Assembly (NCBI GenBank): GCA_017549185.1
Contig: JAFYVJ010000014.1
Coordinates: 23,013 to 87,012, forward strand
DNA length: 64,000 nucleotides
Origin: Roseburia sp.
GTDB lineage: Bacteria > Bacillota > Clostridia > Lachnospirales > Lachnospiraceae
Direction of reading: 5' to 3'
Below are positions 25,113-34,337 of the stretch, piece after piece. Numbering within the stretch: the stretch's first letter is position 1; each line of letters starts with the position of its first letter. The position numbers were made by a program, and so were the translations under genes. Under the pieces are notes generated by a model. The model ran no database searches. It saw only the letters and a list, made by a program, of their open reading frames with translations, and was not told where the DNA came from.

Positions 25113-26219
25113 ATGGCAAGTTTATCATTGCAGCATATTTACAAAATCTACTCTAACGGCTTTGAAGCTGTTAAAGATTTCAATCTTGAAGTAGCAGACC
25201 AGGAATTCATCATTTTCGTAGGACCATCTGGTTGTGGTAAATCTACAACACTTCGTATGATCGCTGGTTTGGAAGACATTTCTAAAGGTGAATTCTATAT
25301 CGACGGTAAATTAATGAATGATGTTGAACCAAAGGATAGAGATATCGCGATGGTATTCCAGAACTACGCTTTGTATCCACACATGACAGTATTTGATAAC
25401 ATGGCATTTGGATTAAAATTAAGAAAAGTTCCAAAGGAAGAGATCAAACAGAAAGTTGAAGAAGCAGCAAGAATTCTTGACCTTGAGAAATTATTAGATC
25501 GTAAACCAAAGGCTTTATCAGGTGGCCAGAGACAGCGTGTTGCTATGGGACGTGCTATCGTTCGTAATCCTAAAGTATTCTTAATGGACGAACCTCTTTC
25601 AAACTTAGATGCTAAATTACGTGTACAGATGCGTGCTGAGATCGCTTCATTACATAACAGATTAAAATCTACAATTATCTATGTAACACATGATCAGACA
25701 GAAGCTATGACATTAGGTACAAGAATCGTTGTATTAAAAGATGGTGTTATCATGCAGGTTGATTCACCACAGACATTATACAACAAACCAAACAACTTAT
25801 TCGTAGCTGGTTTCATCGGTTCACCACAGATGAACTTCATCGATGCAGTTGTTAAAGTAGATGGGGACAAAGTTACTCTTAACTTTGGTGATACATCTAT
25901 CGTTCTTCCTGCAGAAAAAGCTGCAAAAGTAAAACCATACAATGGCAAGACAGTTGTTATGGGTATCAGACCAGAACACATCAGCGATTCAGAAGTAGCA
26001 TTAGAAGCGTTCAAAGATTCTACATTCGCAACAGAGATTACAGGTTACGAATTATTAGGTGCTGAGTCATTATTGTACTATACACTTGGTTCTACAACAA
26101 TGACAGCAAAAGTTGATTCAAGCTCAAAAGCTCGCTATGGATCTAAAGTTACATTAGCTCTTGATCCAGAAAAGGTTCATGTATTTGATAAAGAAACTGA
26201 ATTGACAATTACAAACTAA
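25113..26219 (+). CDS. Sugar ABC transporter ATP-binding protein (UgpC/MsmK type)
   Basis: The protein (368 aa) has Walker A GPSGCGKST, Q-loop NYALYPHM, signature LSGGQRQR, Walker B VFLMDEPLSNLD and H-loop VTHDQ. A C-terminal MOBE/TOBE region (about residues 235-365) follows. This build marks CUT1 sugar importers. No permease or binding protein is adjacent, which fits the shared MsmK-like ATPase that energises many sugar transporters in Firmicutes. It uses more C-ending codons (ATC, TTC, AAC) than its neighbours, as expected of a highly expressed gene. Confidence 0.92.
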   Translation: MASLSLQHIYKIYSNGFEAVKDFNLEVADQEFIIFVGPSGCGKSTTLRMIAGLEDISKGEFYIDGKLMNDVEPKDRDIAMVFQNYALYPHMTVFDNMAFGLKLRKVPKEEIKQKVEEAARILDLEKLLDRKPKALSGGQRQRVAMGRAIVRNPKVFLMDEPLSNLDAKLRVQMRAEIASLHNRLKSTIIYVTHDQTEAMTLGTRIVVLKDGVIMQVDSPQTLYNKPNNLFVAGFIGSPQMNFIDAVVKVDGDKVTLNFGDTSIVLPAEKAAKVKPYNGKTVVMGIRPEHISDSEVALEAFKDSTFATEITGYELLGAESLLYYTLGSTTMTAKVDSSSKARYGSKVTLALDPEKVHVFDKETELTITN

Positions 26220-26251
26220 TTCGGTAGAATTATATAAGCTAAAAGACCAAG

Positions 26252-26281
26252 AACTGGGTACAGCATATGTACCCAGTTTTT
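26252..26281 (+). terminator. Terminator after the sugar ABC ATPase gene
   Basis: AACTGGGTAC pairs perfectly with GTACCCAGTT and is followed by Ts. Confidence 0.9.
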
Positions 26282-26311
26282 CTAAGTTATAAGCAGGAGC
26301 TTATAACTTAG
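26282..26311. repeat. Perfect 13-bp stem-loop after the terminator
   Basis: CTAAGTTATAAGC-AGGA-GCTTATAACTTAG forms a perfect hairpin directly after the terminator and before the CdaR-type gene. It may be a leader structure of that gene or a repeat. Confidence 0.5.
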
Positions 26312-26389
26312 AAATGCTTTGCGGGGAAGCACAGCTTGGCAGACATGTAACTGAAGTTGCAGGAAATTGCTGCAAGGAGGCTTACTTGT

Positions 26390-27535
26390 GTGCAGCAAAG
26401 TGTGCAAGCATACTTTGATTATGGTGGACAGTATGAGGGGAAAATTATGATTTCAAATCACAAAATTCAAGTAGTAATTGATGAAATATATGACATTTCC
26501 AAAACAGATCTTGTTGTTTATACAGAGAATGGGAAATTGGTAGCAGCTACAAAAATACCAGAACAGGACATGGAAAGAGAAGTAGAACTATTTGCAGGAA
26601 CCATGTTAGAGACTCAGACTTTGTTTGGCTATTTTTTCTATAAGATTGTAGTTGAAGGAGAAGTAGAGTACGTTTTATTAGCTCGTACATTTTCCGAAGA
26701 GTCTTATATGGTAGGGAAGATGGCTGTCAGCCAGATACGTCATCTTGTGTCCGCTTATATGGAACATTTTGATCGTAATAATTTTATACAGAATATTCTG
26801 CTTGGAAATTTGCTTGTAGTAGATATGTACAATAAAGCACAGAAATTGCATATCGAACAGGCAGAACGAGTTGTTTATGTAATTGAAGTGAAAGGAAAAA
26901 AAGACAGCACTGTTTTAGAAACCGTAAAGAATTTATTTGTGACAAAGACAAGGGATTTTGTTACAGAAATAGATGAGAAAAGTATAATTTTGATAAAAGA
27001 CTGCCGTGACATGAAGACCGAAGAGGATCTTAAGACACTGGCCAGTATGATTATAGATAACATGCATGCAGAAGCTATGGTAAAGGTTAGAGTAGGCTAT
27101 GGCAATCGTGTGTATAATTTGCAGGACATCACCAAATCCTATCAGGAAGCAAACATGGCATTAGAAGTGGGAAGAATCTTCTATGCAGAAAAAGAGATTA
27201 TCAGTTATAGTCTTTTAGGAATCGGACGTTTGATTTACCAGCTTCCAATGAGTTTGTGTGAGATGTTTATTAAAGAAGTATTTGCAGATGGGATACCAGA
27301 TGTTTTTGATGAAGAAACGATGATAACTATCCAGAAGTTTTTTGAAAATAATTTAAATATTTCAGAGACCGCTAGACAGCTTTATGTACACCGCAATACA
27401 CTAGTGTATCGTCTAGAACGTTTAGAGAAAATTATCGGATTAGATATTCGGAAATTTGAAGATGCGTTGACCTTTAAAATTGCCCTCATGGTAATTTCTC
27501 ATATGGAATCGCAGAATAAACATAACGAACAGTAA
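26390..27535 (+). CDS. CdaR/PucR-type transcriptional regulator
   Basis: The protein (381 aa) has an N-terminal ~140-residue sensor-like region that resembles the sugar-diacid recognition module (VVYTENGKLVAATKI). A GGDEF-like middle (VRVGYGNRVYNLQDITKSYQEANMALEVG) and a C-terminal PucR/HTH_30 helix-turn-helix (FFENNLNISETARQLYVHRNTLVYRLERLEKI) follow. The start is GTG 26390, nine bases after AAGGAGG (26374-26380), rather than TTG 26357. Because it sits behind the shared sugar ABC ATPase it may tune carbohydrate uptake; that is inference. Confidence 0.82.
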   Translation: MQQSVQAYFDYGGQYEGKIMISNHKIQVVIDEIYDISKTDLVVYTENGKLVAATKIPEQDMEREVELFAGTMLETQTLFGYFFYKIVVEGEVEYVLLARTFSEESYMVGKMAVSQIRHLVSAYMEHFDRNNFIQNILLGNLLVVDMYNKAQKLHIEQAERVVYVIEVKGKKDSTVLETVKNLFVTKTRDFVTEIDEKSIILIKDCRDMKTEEDLKTLASMIIDNMHAEAMVKVRVGYGNRVYNLQDITKSYQEANMALEVGRIFYAEKEIISYSLLGIGRLIYQLPMSLCEMFIKEVFADGIPDVFDEETMITIQKFFENNLNISETARQLYVHRNTLVYRLERLEKIIGLDIRKFEDALTFKIALMVISHMESQNKHNEQ

Positions 27536-27543
27536 GTTTGTAC

Positions 27544-27583
27544 GTAACTATGAAGTACGGAATAGTTTCGTCTGCATAGTTAC
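27544..27583. repeat. Short inverted repeat GTAACTATG...CATAGTTAC
   Basis: A 40-bp element with 9-bp perfect inverted ends lies 9 bp after the regulator stop. The ends resemble, but do not equal, the GTAACTATTCAG family. Confidence 0.55.
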
Positions 27584-27622
27584 TGTGTGAGATTGTAAGA
27601 AAGTGATATAGGAGTGCAAAAA

Positions 27623-29542
27623 ATGGCAAAGTCAACATATGATGCAAGTAATATATCGGTTTTAGAAGGATTAGAGGCCGTTCGAAAAAGACCGGGTATG
27701 TACATCGGAAGTGTTTCAAGAAAAGGTTTGAACCACTTAATATACGAAATCGTGGATAATGCAGTGGACGAGCATCTGGCAGGTGCTTGTGATACCATTT
27801 GGGTAACTTTAGAAAAAGATGGTTCATGTACGGTAGAAGATAACGGACGAGGAGTACCGGTTGGTATGCATGCAAAGGGTGTGTCAGCAGCACGTTTGGT
27901 TTATACTACTTTACATGCAGGTGGTAAGTTCGATGATTCTGCGTACAAGACGAGTGGTGGTTTGCATGGTGTAGGTTCTTCTGTTGTAAATGCACTTTCT
28001 ACTTATATGGATGTGCAGATTAGTAGAGAAGGGTATGTACATCATGACCGTTATGAGAGGGGCGTTCCGACAGTAGAGTTAGAAGCAGGACTTCTTCCGA
28101 AAATCGGTAAGACGAAGAAGACCGGTACAAAAGTGAACTTTTTACCGGACCCGGAAATCTTTGAAAAAACCAAATTCAAAGAAGATGAAGTAAAAAGCCG
28201 TATGCACGAGACGGCATATTTGAATCCGAAATTAACTATCATTTACGAAGACCGCCGTGGTGAGGAAGTAGAACATATCGAGTATCACGAAGAAGAGGGT
28301 ATTAAGGGATTTGTAAAGGATATTAATAAAAATAATGAGACTTTACATGAAGTCATTCACTTTAAAGGTGTAAGCGAAGGTATTGAAATAGAAGGGGCAT
28401 TCCAGTACACAAATGAGTTTCATGAAAATATTTTAGGGTTCTGTAATAATATTTTTAATGCAGAGGGTGGTGCCCACATTACAGGTTTTAAAACAGTATT
28501 TACGACTGTTATTAATAACTATGCACGAGAACTGGGTATTTTAAAAGAAAAAGATACCAATTTTACTGGTGCAGATGTGCGTAATGGTATGACAGCGGTT
28601 ATTTCTATTAAGCATCCGGACCCAAGATTTGAAGGACAGACGAAGACAAAGCTCGACAATCAGGATGCATCCCGTGCCACAGCAAAGGTGACAGGTGATG
28701 AGATTCAGCTTTTCTTTGATAAGAATTTAGAAACATTAAAAACCGTTATTTCTTGTGCGGAAAAAGCCGCCAAAATCCGTAAATCCGAGGAAAAAGCAAA
28801 GACGAATCTGTTGACGAAGCAGAAATTCTCTTTTGATTCAAATGGTAAATTAGCAAACTGCGAGAGTAGAGATCCATCCATCTGCGAAATCTTTATCGTA
28901 GAGGGTGATTCTGCGGGTGGTTCGGCTAAGACAGCACGTGACCGTAATTTCCAGGCGATTTTACCAATTCGTGGTAAAATCTTAAACGTAGAGAAAGCAA
29001 GTATTGATAAAGTCCTTGCGAATGCCGAGATTAAGACGATGATTAATGCGTTTGGCTGTGGATTTTCAGAAGGTTATGGTAATGACTTTGATATCAGCAA
29101 ACTTCGTTATGATAAGATTATCATCATGGCCGATGCGGACGTGGATGGTGCCCATATTTCTACATTGTTGTTGACATTGTTTTATCGTTTTATGCCGGAA
29201 TTGATTCAGCAGGGGCATGTATATGTGGCGATGCCACCACTATATAAAGCGATTCCAAGTAAGGGCGAGGAAGAGTATTTATATGATGATGCTGCCTTAG
29301 AGCGTTATCGTAAGACACATAAAGGAAGTTTTACGTTACAGCGTTACAAAGGTCTTGGTGAAATGGACGCAGAGCAGCTTTGGGAGACGACATTAGACCC
29401 GGAACGTCGTATGTTAAGACGTATCGAAATCGAAGACGGACGTATGGCATCTGATATCACAGAGCTTTTGATGGGCAATGACGTTCCACCGCGTAGAGCA
29501 TTTATCTATGAGCATGCGCATGACGCTGAGTTAGATGTTTAA
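27623..29542 (+). CDS. parE: DNA topoisomerase type IIA subunit B (ParE/GyrB family)
   Basis: The protein has 639 residues. The GHKL ATPase domain shows RKRPGMYIGS, EIVDNAVDEHLAG, VEDNGRGVPVGMH and TSGGLHGVGSSVVNALS. The transducer follows, and the TOPRIM domain has FIVEGDSAGGSAK, LPIRGKILNVEKA and MADADVDGAHIS. With the A subunit 183 bp downstream it makes a heterotetramer that passes DNA strands. Neither dnaA, dnaN nor recF is near, so this is probably a topoisomerase IV-like second pair, although RGKILNVEKA reads more like GyrB. Start ATG 27623 follows AGGAG at 27610. Confidence 0.83.
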   Translation: MAKSTYDASNISVLEGLEAVRKRPGMYIGSVSRKGLNHLIYEIVDNAVDEHLAGACDTIWVTLEKDGSCTVEDNGRGVPVGMHAKGVSAARLVYTTLHAGGKFDDSAYKTSGGLHGVGSSVVNALSTYMDVQISREGYVHHDRYERGVPTVELEAGLLPKIGKTKKTGTKVNFLPDPEIFEKTKFKEDEVKSRMHETAYLNPKLTIIYEDRRGEEVEHIEYHEEEGIKGFVKDINKNNETLHEVIHFKGVSEGIEIEGAFQYTNEFHENILGFCNNIFNAEGGAHITGFKTVFTTVINNYARELGILKEKDTNFTGADVRNGMTAVISIKHPDPRFEGQTKTKLDNQDASRATAKVTGDEIQLFFDKNLETLKTVISCAEKAAKIRKSEEKAKTNLLTKQKFSFDSNGKLANCESRDPSICEIFIVEGDSAGGSAKTARDRNFQAILPIRGKILNVEKASIDKVLANAEIKTMINAFGCGFSEGYGNDFDISKLRYDKIIIMADADVDGAHISTLLLTLFYRFMPELIQQGHVYVAMPPLYKAIPSKGEEEYLYDDAALERYRKTHKGSFTLQRYKGLGEMDAEQLWETTLDPERRMLRRIEIEDGRMASDITELLMGNDVPPRRAFIYEHAHDAELDV

Positions 29543-29646
29543 ATATTAGAGTGTATGAAAGCCGATTGCTTCACACGAAGTGTTCCCGCAATCGCTGCCA
29601 ATATTCGCAATTCAGGCTATTCGCCTTACTTGCTCATATCGGGCAG

Positions 29647-29706
29647 GTTGTCTAATGTCAAGACAGAATGAAATGTAAACATTTCATCTGTCAGTCCATT
29701 GACAAC
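29647..29706. repeat. Long imperfect hairpin between the topoisomerase subunit genes
   Basis: GTTGTC-TAATG...GACAG..ATGAAATG pairs with CATTTCAT..CTGTC...CATTGACAAC over most of 60 nt around TAAA. It ends 18 nt before the A-subunit start codon and could influence its translation. Confidence 0.55.
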
Positions 29707-29724
29707 ACTTTCAAGGAGGTATAG

Positions 29725-31962
29725 ATGAGACAGGAAGAACAAATCATCCGCACTGAGTATTCAGAGCTGATGCAGAAATCTTATATAGATTATGCTATGA
29801 GTGTTATCATCGCACGTGCATTGCCGGATGTAAGAGATGGTTTAAAACCAGTACAGAGACGTACATTATATGATATGCACGAATTGGGAATCCGCTATGA
29901 CAAGCCGTACAGAAAATGTGCACGTATTGTCGGTGATACCATGGGTAAATACCACCCACATGGCGACAGTTCTATTTATGAAGCACTAGTAGTTATGGCA
30001 CAGGATTTTAAGAAAGAACTGCCACTTGTAGACGGACATGGTAACTTTGGTTCCATCGAAGGAGATGGTGCCGCTGCGATGCGATATACGGAAGCGAGAC
30101 TTCAGAAAATCACACAGGAAGCTTTTTTAGCAGACCTTGATAAAGATGTCGTAGATTTTGTGCCAAACTTTGATGAGACCGAAAAAGAACCAGCCGTGTT
30201 ACCGGTTAAGATACCAAACCTTTTGGTAAATGGTTCGGAAGGTATTGCAGTTGGTATGGTAACTAGCACACCACCTCATAACTTAGGAGAGGTCATTGAT
30301 GGTGTAATTGCCTATATCAAGAATCCTGACATTAACACCGAACAGATGATGCAGTATATTCCGGGACCGGACTTCCCGACAGGTGGTGTCATTGCAAATA
30401 AAGATGATTTAAAAGCAATTTATGCAACCGGACAGGGCAAGATTAAAATTCGTGGTAAGGTAGAAGTGGAAACAGTAAAAGGCGGTAAAGAAAAAATCGT
30501 CATTACAGAGATTCCATATACCATGATTGGTGCCAACATCGGTAAATTTTTAAATGATGTATACAGTTTGGTTGAGACGAAAAAGACAGCGGATATCGTA
30601 GATATTACGAATCAGTCATCCAAAGAGGGTATCCGTATCGTTATCGAGCTTCGTAAGGGAGCAGATGCAGAGAAATTAATCAATCTTTTATATAAAAAGA
30701 CAAAGCTAGAAGATACATTCGGTGTAAATATGCTTGCAGTAGCAGATGGAAGACCGGAGACATTAGGACTTGTTCCAATCATCCGTCATCATGTGAATTT
30801 CCAGTACGAACTTGCGACGAGAAAGTATACCACACTTCTTCGCAAGGAGCGTGACAAACAGGAAATTCAGGAAGGTTTGATGAAGGCCTGTGATGTTATC
30901 GACTTAATCATTGAAATTCTTCGTGGCAGTACTAGTGTAAAAGATGCCAGAGCCTGCTTACAGGATGGTATCACTGATAATATCAAGTTCAAGTCGGCAC
31001 AGTCGAAAAAGGATGCGTCACAGTTACGTTTTACAGAACGTCAGACTACTGCGATTTTGGAAATGCGTTTGCAGAAATTAATCGGTTTGGAAATTGAAGC
31101 ATTGCTCCGTGACCATGAAGAGACTTTGAAAAATATCGCACTTTATGAAGATATTTTAGGTAGTCGTGCTTCTATGGCAAAAGTGATTATCAAGGAATTG
31201 CAGGCATACAAGAAAGAGTATGCAAGACCGCGTAGAACGGTGATTGACAATCTTGAAGAAGTAGTCGTAGAAGAGAAGAAGATTGAAGAAATGGATGTTG
31301 TCTTTGTAATGGATCGTTTTGGTTATGCAAAGACGATTGATACCAATATTTATGAGCGTAACAAAGAGACAGTCGATTCAGAAAACCGGTATGTATTAAC
31401 TTGTAAGAATACGGATAAGATTTGTATTTTTACAAACAAAGGACAGCAGCATTTGTTAAAAGTGTTAGACCTTCCATATGGAAAACTACGTGATAAAGGC
31501 ACACCGATTGACAATGTCAGCAACTATAACAGTAGCGAGGAACATTTTGTATATATCAACAGTCTTGAGGCAGTGAAGAGTACCAAGTTATTGTTCGGTA
31601 CAAAATCTTCTATGTTAAAGATTGTAGATGGTGCAGAATTTGACGTAGCAAAGCGTACCACAGCGGCTACCAAGTTAAAAGATGGAGACGAAGTGCTGTT
31701 TGTAGAAGCAATTATCGGTAACGAGACTTTGGTTATGCAGTCTGAGCGGGATATGTTCTTGCGAATTGAAGTAGGAAAGATTTCGGAACAGAAGAAGATT
31801 GCGGCAGGTATTCGTGGTATGAAGTTAGATAAGAGTGATAGCTTAACCAATATTTACTTATTACCACCCGGAAGCAATCAGGAAGTAGAAATAAAAGGCA
31901 AAAAATATGATTTGAACCGTTTGCATATTGGAAATCGTGATACAAAGGGTACGAGAAAATAG
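29725..31962 (+). CDS. parC: DNA topoisomerase type IIA subunit A (ParC/GyrA family)
   Basis: The protein (745 aa) cleaves and rejoins DNA. It has ARALPDVRDGLKPVQRR, the quinolone-resistance region YHPHGDSSIYEALV with wild-type-like Ser and Glu, and the catalytic Tyr in AMRYTEARL. The C-terminal beta-pinwheel is short, and a clear GyrA box (QRRGGRG) is missing; the closest match is AAGIRGMKL. That, with the 745-residue length, favours a ParC-like role over gyrase. AAGGAGGT precedes ATG 29725. Confidence 0.82.
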   Translation: MRQEEQIIRTEYSELMQKSYIDYAMSVIIARALPDVRDGLKPVQRRTLYDMHELGIRYDKPYRKCARIVGDTMGKYHPHGDSSIYEALVVMAQDFKKELPLVDGHGNFGSIEGDGAAAMRYTEARLQKITQEAFLADLDKDVVDFVPNFDETEKEPAVLPVKIPNLLVNGSEGIAVGMVTSTPPHNLGEVIDGVIAYIKNPDINTEQMMQYIPGPDFPTGGVIANKDDLKAIYATGQGKIKIRGKVEVETVKGGKEKIVITEIPYTMIGANIGKFLNDVYSLVETKKTADIVDITNQSSKEGIRIVIELRKGADAEKLINLLYKKTKLEDTFGVNMLAVADGRPETLGLVPIIRHHVNFQYELATRKYTTLLRKERDKQEIQEGLMKACDVIDLIIEILRGSTSVKDARACLQDGITDNIKFKSAQSKKDASQLRFTERQTTAILEMRLQKLIGLEIEALLRDHEETLKNIALYEDILGSRASMAKVIIKELQAYKKEYARPRRTVIDNLEEVVVEEKKIEEMDVVFVMDRFGYAKTIDTNIYERNKETVDSENRYVLTCKNTDKICIFTNKGQQHLLKVLDLPYGKLRDKGTPIDNVSNYNSSEEHFVYINSLEAVKSTKLLFGTKSSMLKIVDGAEFDVAKRTTAATKLKDGDEVLFVEAIIGNETLVMQSERDMFLRIEVGKISEQKKIAAGIRGMKLDKSDSLTNIYLLPPGSNQEVEIKGKKYDLNRLHIGNRDTKGTRK

Positions 31963-31991
31963 TATATGGAAGGAAAAGGCGGTGATGGAAA

Positions 31992-32129
31992 GTGAGTGAA
32001 TACATGACAGGAAAAGAAATTGTAAACCTCATTCATGCTCTCGAAAAGAAAGGCATGACAGCCGAAGAAATTATTGAAATTATCAAGTACGTAGAAACGG
32101 CTGACCCGAAAGACCCAAGTAATAACTAA
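31992..32129 (+). CDS. Small conserved-looking protein, 45 aa
   Basis: GTG 31992 follows AAGGCGGTGATGG, a near-perfect complement of the 16S rRNA tail, at correct spacing. The 45-residue product (SEYMTGKEIVNLIHALEKKG, then MTAEEIIEIIKYVETADP) is amphipathic and helical, resembling small helix-turn-helix or helical-hairpin peptides. It starts 29 nt past the topoisomerase A gene and ends before a strong terminator, so it should be the last gene of that operon. Function unknown. Confidence 0.7.
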   Translation: MSEYMTGKEIVNLIHALEKKGMTAEEIIEIIKYVETADPKDPSNN

Positions 32130-32155
32130 ATAATTGTAACTATATTAACATTCCT

Positions 32156-32201
32156 AAGGTATAAAGTCTTTATGAGATTATCAAGGCTTTATACCTTTTA
32201 T
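32156..32201 (+). terminator. Terminator after the topoisomerase operon
   Basis: AAGGTATAAAG pairs perfectly with CTTTATACCTT around a 20-nt loop, followed by TTATT. Confidence 0.82.
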
Positions 32202-32314
32202 TATGTGGAAAAATGAAATTTGATTTAACAGTATACATTTTTTTGAAATATTTGTATAATGATTTTGCAATTATGTAGATTTGTGAAAAATGAAATTTAG
32301 AGGTGTAGTAGACT

Positions 32315-33679
32315 ATGACCTACGAAGAAGCAAAAGCTTATATAGAAGAGGTGAGCCAAACAGGAAGTATCTTAGGCTTGGAAAATATACAGAATTTAAT
32401 GCAGGAGTTAGGCGATGTCCAGGAACTTTTGAACATCATCCATATCGGTGGAACGAATGGAAAAGGTTCGACAGGTGCATTTATTGAAAGTGTGCTCATG
32501 GAAGCAGGTTATCGTGTAGGTCGTTACACGTCACCGGCGGTTTTTGAGCCTTTTGAAGTATGGCGAATTAATAGAGAAAATATTACAGAGGAAGCATATC
32601 TTGAGTGTTTAGAAGAAGTGAAAGAAGCATGTGGTCGTATGTTAAAAAAGGACATGTGCCAACCGACCGTATTTGAAGTGGAGACTGCTTTAGCATTTCT
32701 TTATTTTTATAAAAATAAGTGTGATTATGTATTATTAGAAGTAGGCATGGGTGGTGAAACAGATGCTACAAATCTGATTACAAAACCGATTTGTTCTGTG
32801 CTTACATCCATCAGCATGGACCATATGCAGTTTTTAGGAAATTCACTTTCAGAGATTGCACGTGTAAAAGCAGGAATTATTAAAACAGGATGTCCGGTTG
32901 TGACCATGGATACACAAGCACTACAGGTATTAGAAATTATCAAAGAAGTGACAGAGCAGAAGAACGCAAATCTCATTGTTGCAGAAGTAGGTAATTTAGA
33001 AGAGGATACAGACTGCATACAGAAAGAGAATTTGACATCGGAGAAGGAGATTAAGCCGGTATCAGATGTTCAGATGTATTTAGGTGGAATTTCATTCTGC
33101 CATAAAGAATTTGGAGAAGTTCGGATAAAGCTGGCAGGTGTTTATCAGATGGAAAATGCTATTTTAGCTGCTACTGTTTGCAAGAAAGTCTTACAATTAT
33201 CGCAAGAAATGATTTTACGTGGATTGGAAAAAGCCATTTGGCCAGGCCGGTTTGAAGTAGTATCGGAGCAGCCGTTCTTTATTTTAGATGGGGCACATAA
33301 CGAGGATGCAGCAGAAAAATTATCCCGAACTTTACAAAAGCATTTTACAAACGGTAGGATAACTTATATAATAGGGGTACTTGCAGACAAAGAACATGCG
33401 AAGATGTTGGATGTGATGCTGCCTTATGCCGGCAGCGTATATACTGTGACTCCGCCAAATAAGCGGGCGTTAGATGGGGCAGTTTTGGCAGAAGAAGTAA
33501 GAAGTTTTGGAAAAGAAGCCATATACTGTGAGACGATTAAAGAAGCCGTAGACTTTGCGATAAAGGAAGCAATACAGGGAGAGTCAGATGGAATTTTAGC
33601 ATTTGGATCTTTATCCTATTTGACGGAATTAAAAGAAGCGGTAACGTTACATTTCACATCCACGCCAATCACTTGCTGA
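32315..33679 (+). CDS. folC: Folylpolyglutamate synthase / dihydrofolate synthase
   Basis: The product (454 aa) adds glutamate to dihydropteroate and folates. The Mur-ligase-type P-loop HIGGTNGKGSTGAFIE (about residue 46), RYTSPAVFEPFEV, EVGMGGETDATN, TSISMDHMQFLG and LDGAHNEDAA are all in place. An insertion near residues 225-250 (EDTDCIQKENLTSEKEIKPV) makes it slightly longer than usual. ATG 32315 follows GAGGTG at 9 nt. It heads the folate cluster folC-folE-folP-folBK. Confidence 0.93.
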   Translation: MTYEEAKAYIEEVSQTGSILGLENIQNLMQELGDVQELLNIIHIGGTNGKGSTGAFIESVLMEAGYRVGRYTSPAVFEPFEVWRINRENITEEAYLECLEEVKEACGRMLKKDMCQPTVFEVETALAFLYFYKNKCDYVLLEVGMGGETDATNLITKPICSVLTSISMDHMQFLGNSLSEIARVKAGIIKTGCPVVTMDTQALQVLEIIKEVTEQKNANLIVAEVGNLEEDTDCIQKENLTSEKEIKPVSDVQMYLGGISFCHKEFGEVRIKLAGVYQMENAILAATVCKKVLQLSQEMILRGLEKAIWPGRFEVVSEQPFFILDGAHNEDAAEKLSRTLQKHFTNGRITYIIGVLADKEHAKMLDVMLPYAGSVYTVTPPNKRALDGAVLAEEVRSFGKEAIYCETIKEAVDFAIKEAIQGESDGILAFGSLSYLTELKEAVTLHFTSTPITC

Positions 33680-33777
33680 TTGATGTGGGGAGAACGTGTA
33701 AATAGAATAAGATAGTGAGATTTGTAAGGTAAGTATTTACGTAGGAGATAGATATTGTAGAGAAGTGAGAGGAAACC

Positions 33778-34329
33778 ATGGACAAGAGTAAGATTGAACA
33801 GGGTGTCAGATTAATATTAGAAGGAATTGGTGAAGATCCAAATAGAGAGGGATTGTTAGGTACACCGGATCGTATTGCCCGCATGTATGAAGAGATTTTT
33901 GCAGGATTGGGACAGGATGCGAAAGTACCGTTGTCTAAGACCTTTTCTGCGGTTAATAATGAAATGATTATTGAGAAGGATATTGTTTTTTATTCTACTT
34001 GTGAGCATCATTTTATGCCTTTTTATGGAAAAGCACATGTGGCATATATTCCGAATGGAAAAGTGGTGGGATTAAGTAAGTTGGCAAGAACAGTGGAAGT
34101 ATATGCAAAGCGTCCACAGTTGCAGGAACAGTTGACTGCTCAGGTCGCAGATGCACTCATGGAGTATTTACAACCATTGGGAGCGATGGTCATGATTGAA
34201 GCGGAGCATACTTGCATGACGATGCGTGGTGTTAAAAAACCTGGCAGTAAGACGGTGACATTTGTATGTCGCGGTGCGTTTGAAGAGAACGAGAAGTTAC
34301 AGAATCAGTTTTTTGCACTTGTAAAGTAG
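33778..34329 (+). CDS. folE: GTP cyclohydrolase I
   Basis: The product (183 aa) converts GTP to dihydroneopterin triphosphate, the first step of folate synthesis. Zinc-binding and catalytic motifs [18 protein letters not shown] and the late [12 protein letters not shown] (second zinc Cys) are present, with [24 protein letters not shown] between. Length is normal. It lies 9 bp before folP. Confidence 0.95.
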   Translation: MDKSKIEQGVRLILEGIGEDPNREGLLGTPDRIARMYEEIFAGLGQDAKVPLSKTFSAVNNEMIIEKDIVFYSTCEHHFMPFYGKAHVAYIPNGKVVGLSKLARTVEVYAKRPQLQEQLTAQVADALMEYLQPLGAMVMIEAEHTCMTMRGVKKPGSKTVTFVCRGAFEENEKLQNQFFALVK

Positions 34330-34337
34330 AGGTTCAC

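Noticed and set aside
32202-32314. Folate-sensing riboswitch upstream of folC
   Set aside because: The region is very AT-rich and only holds a possible promoter (TATAAT near 32256); no known tetrahydrofolate aptamer motif was seen.
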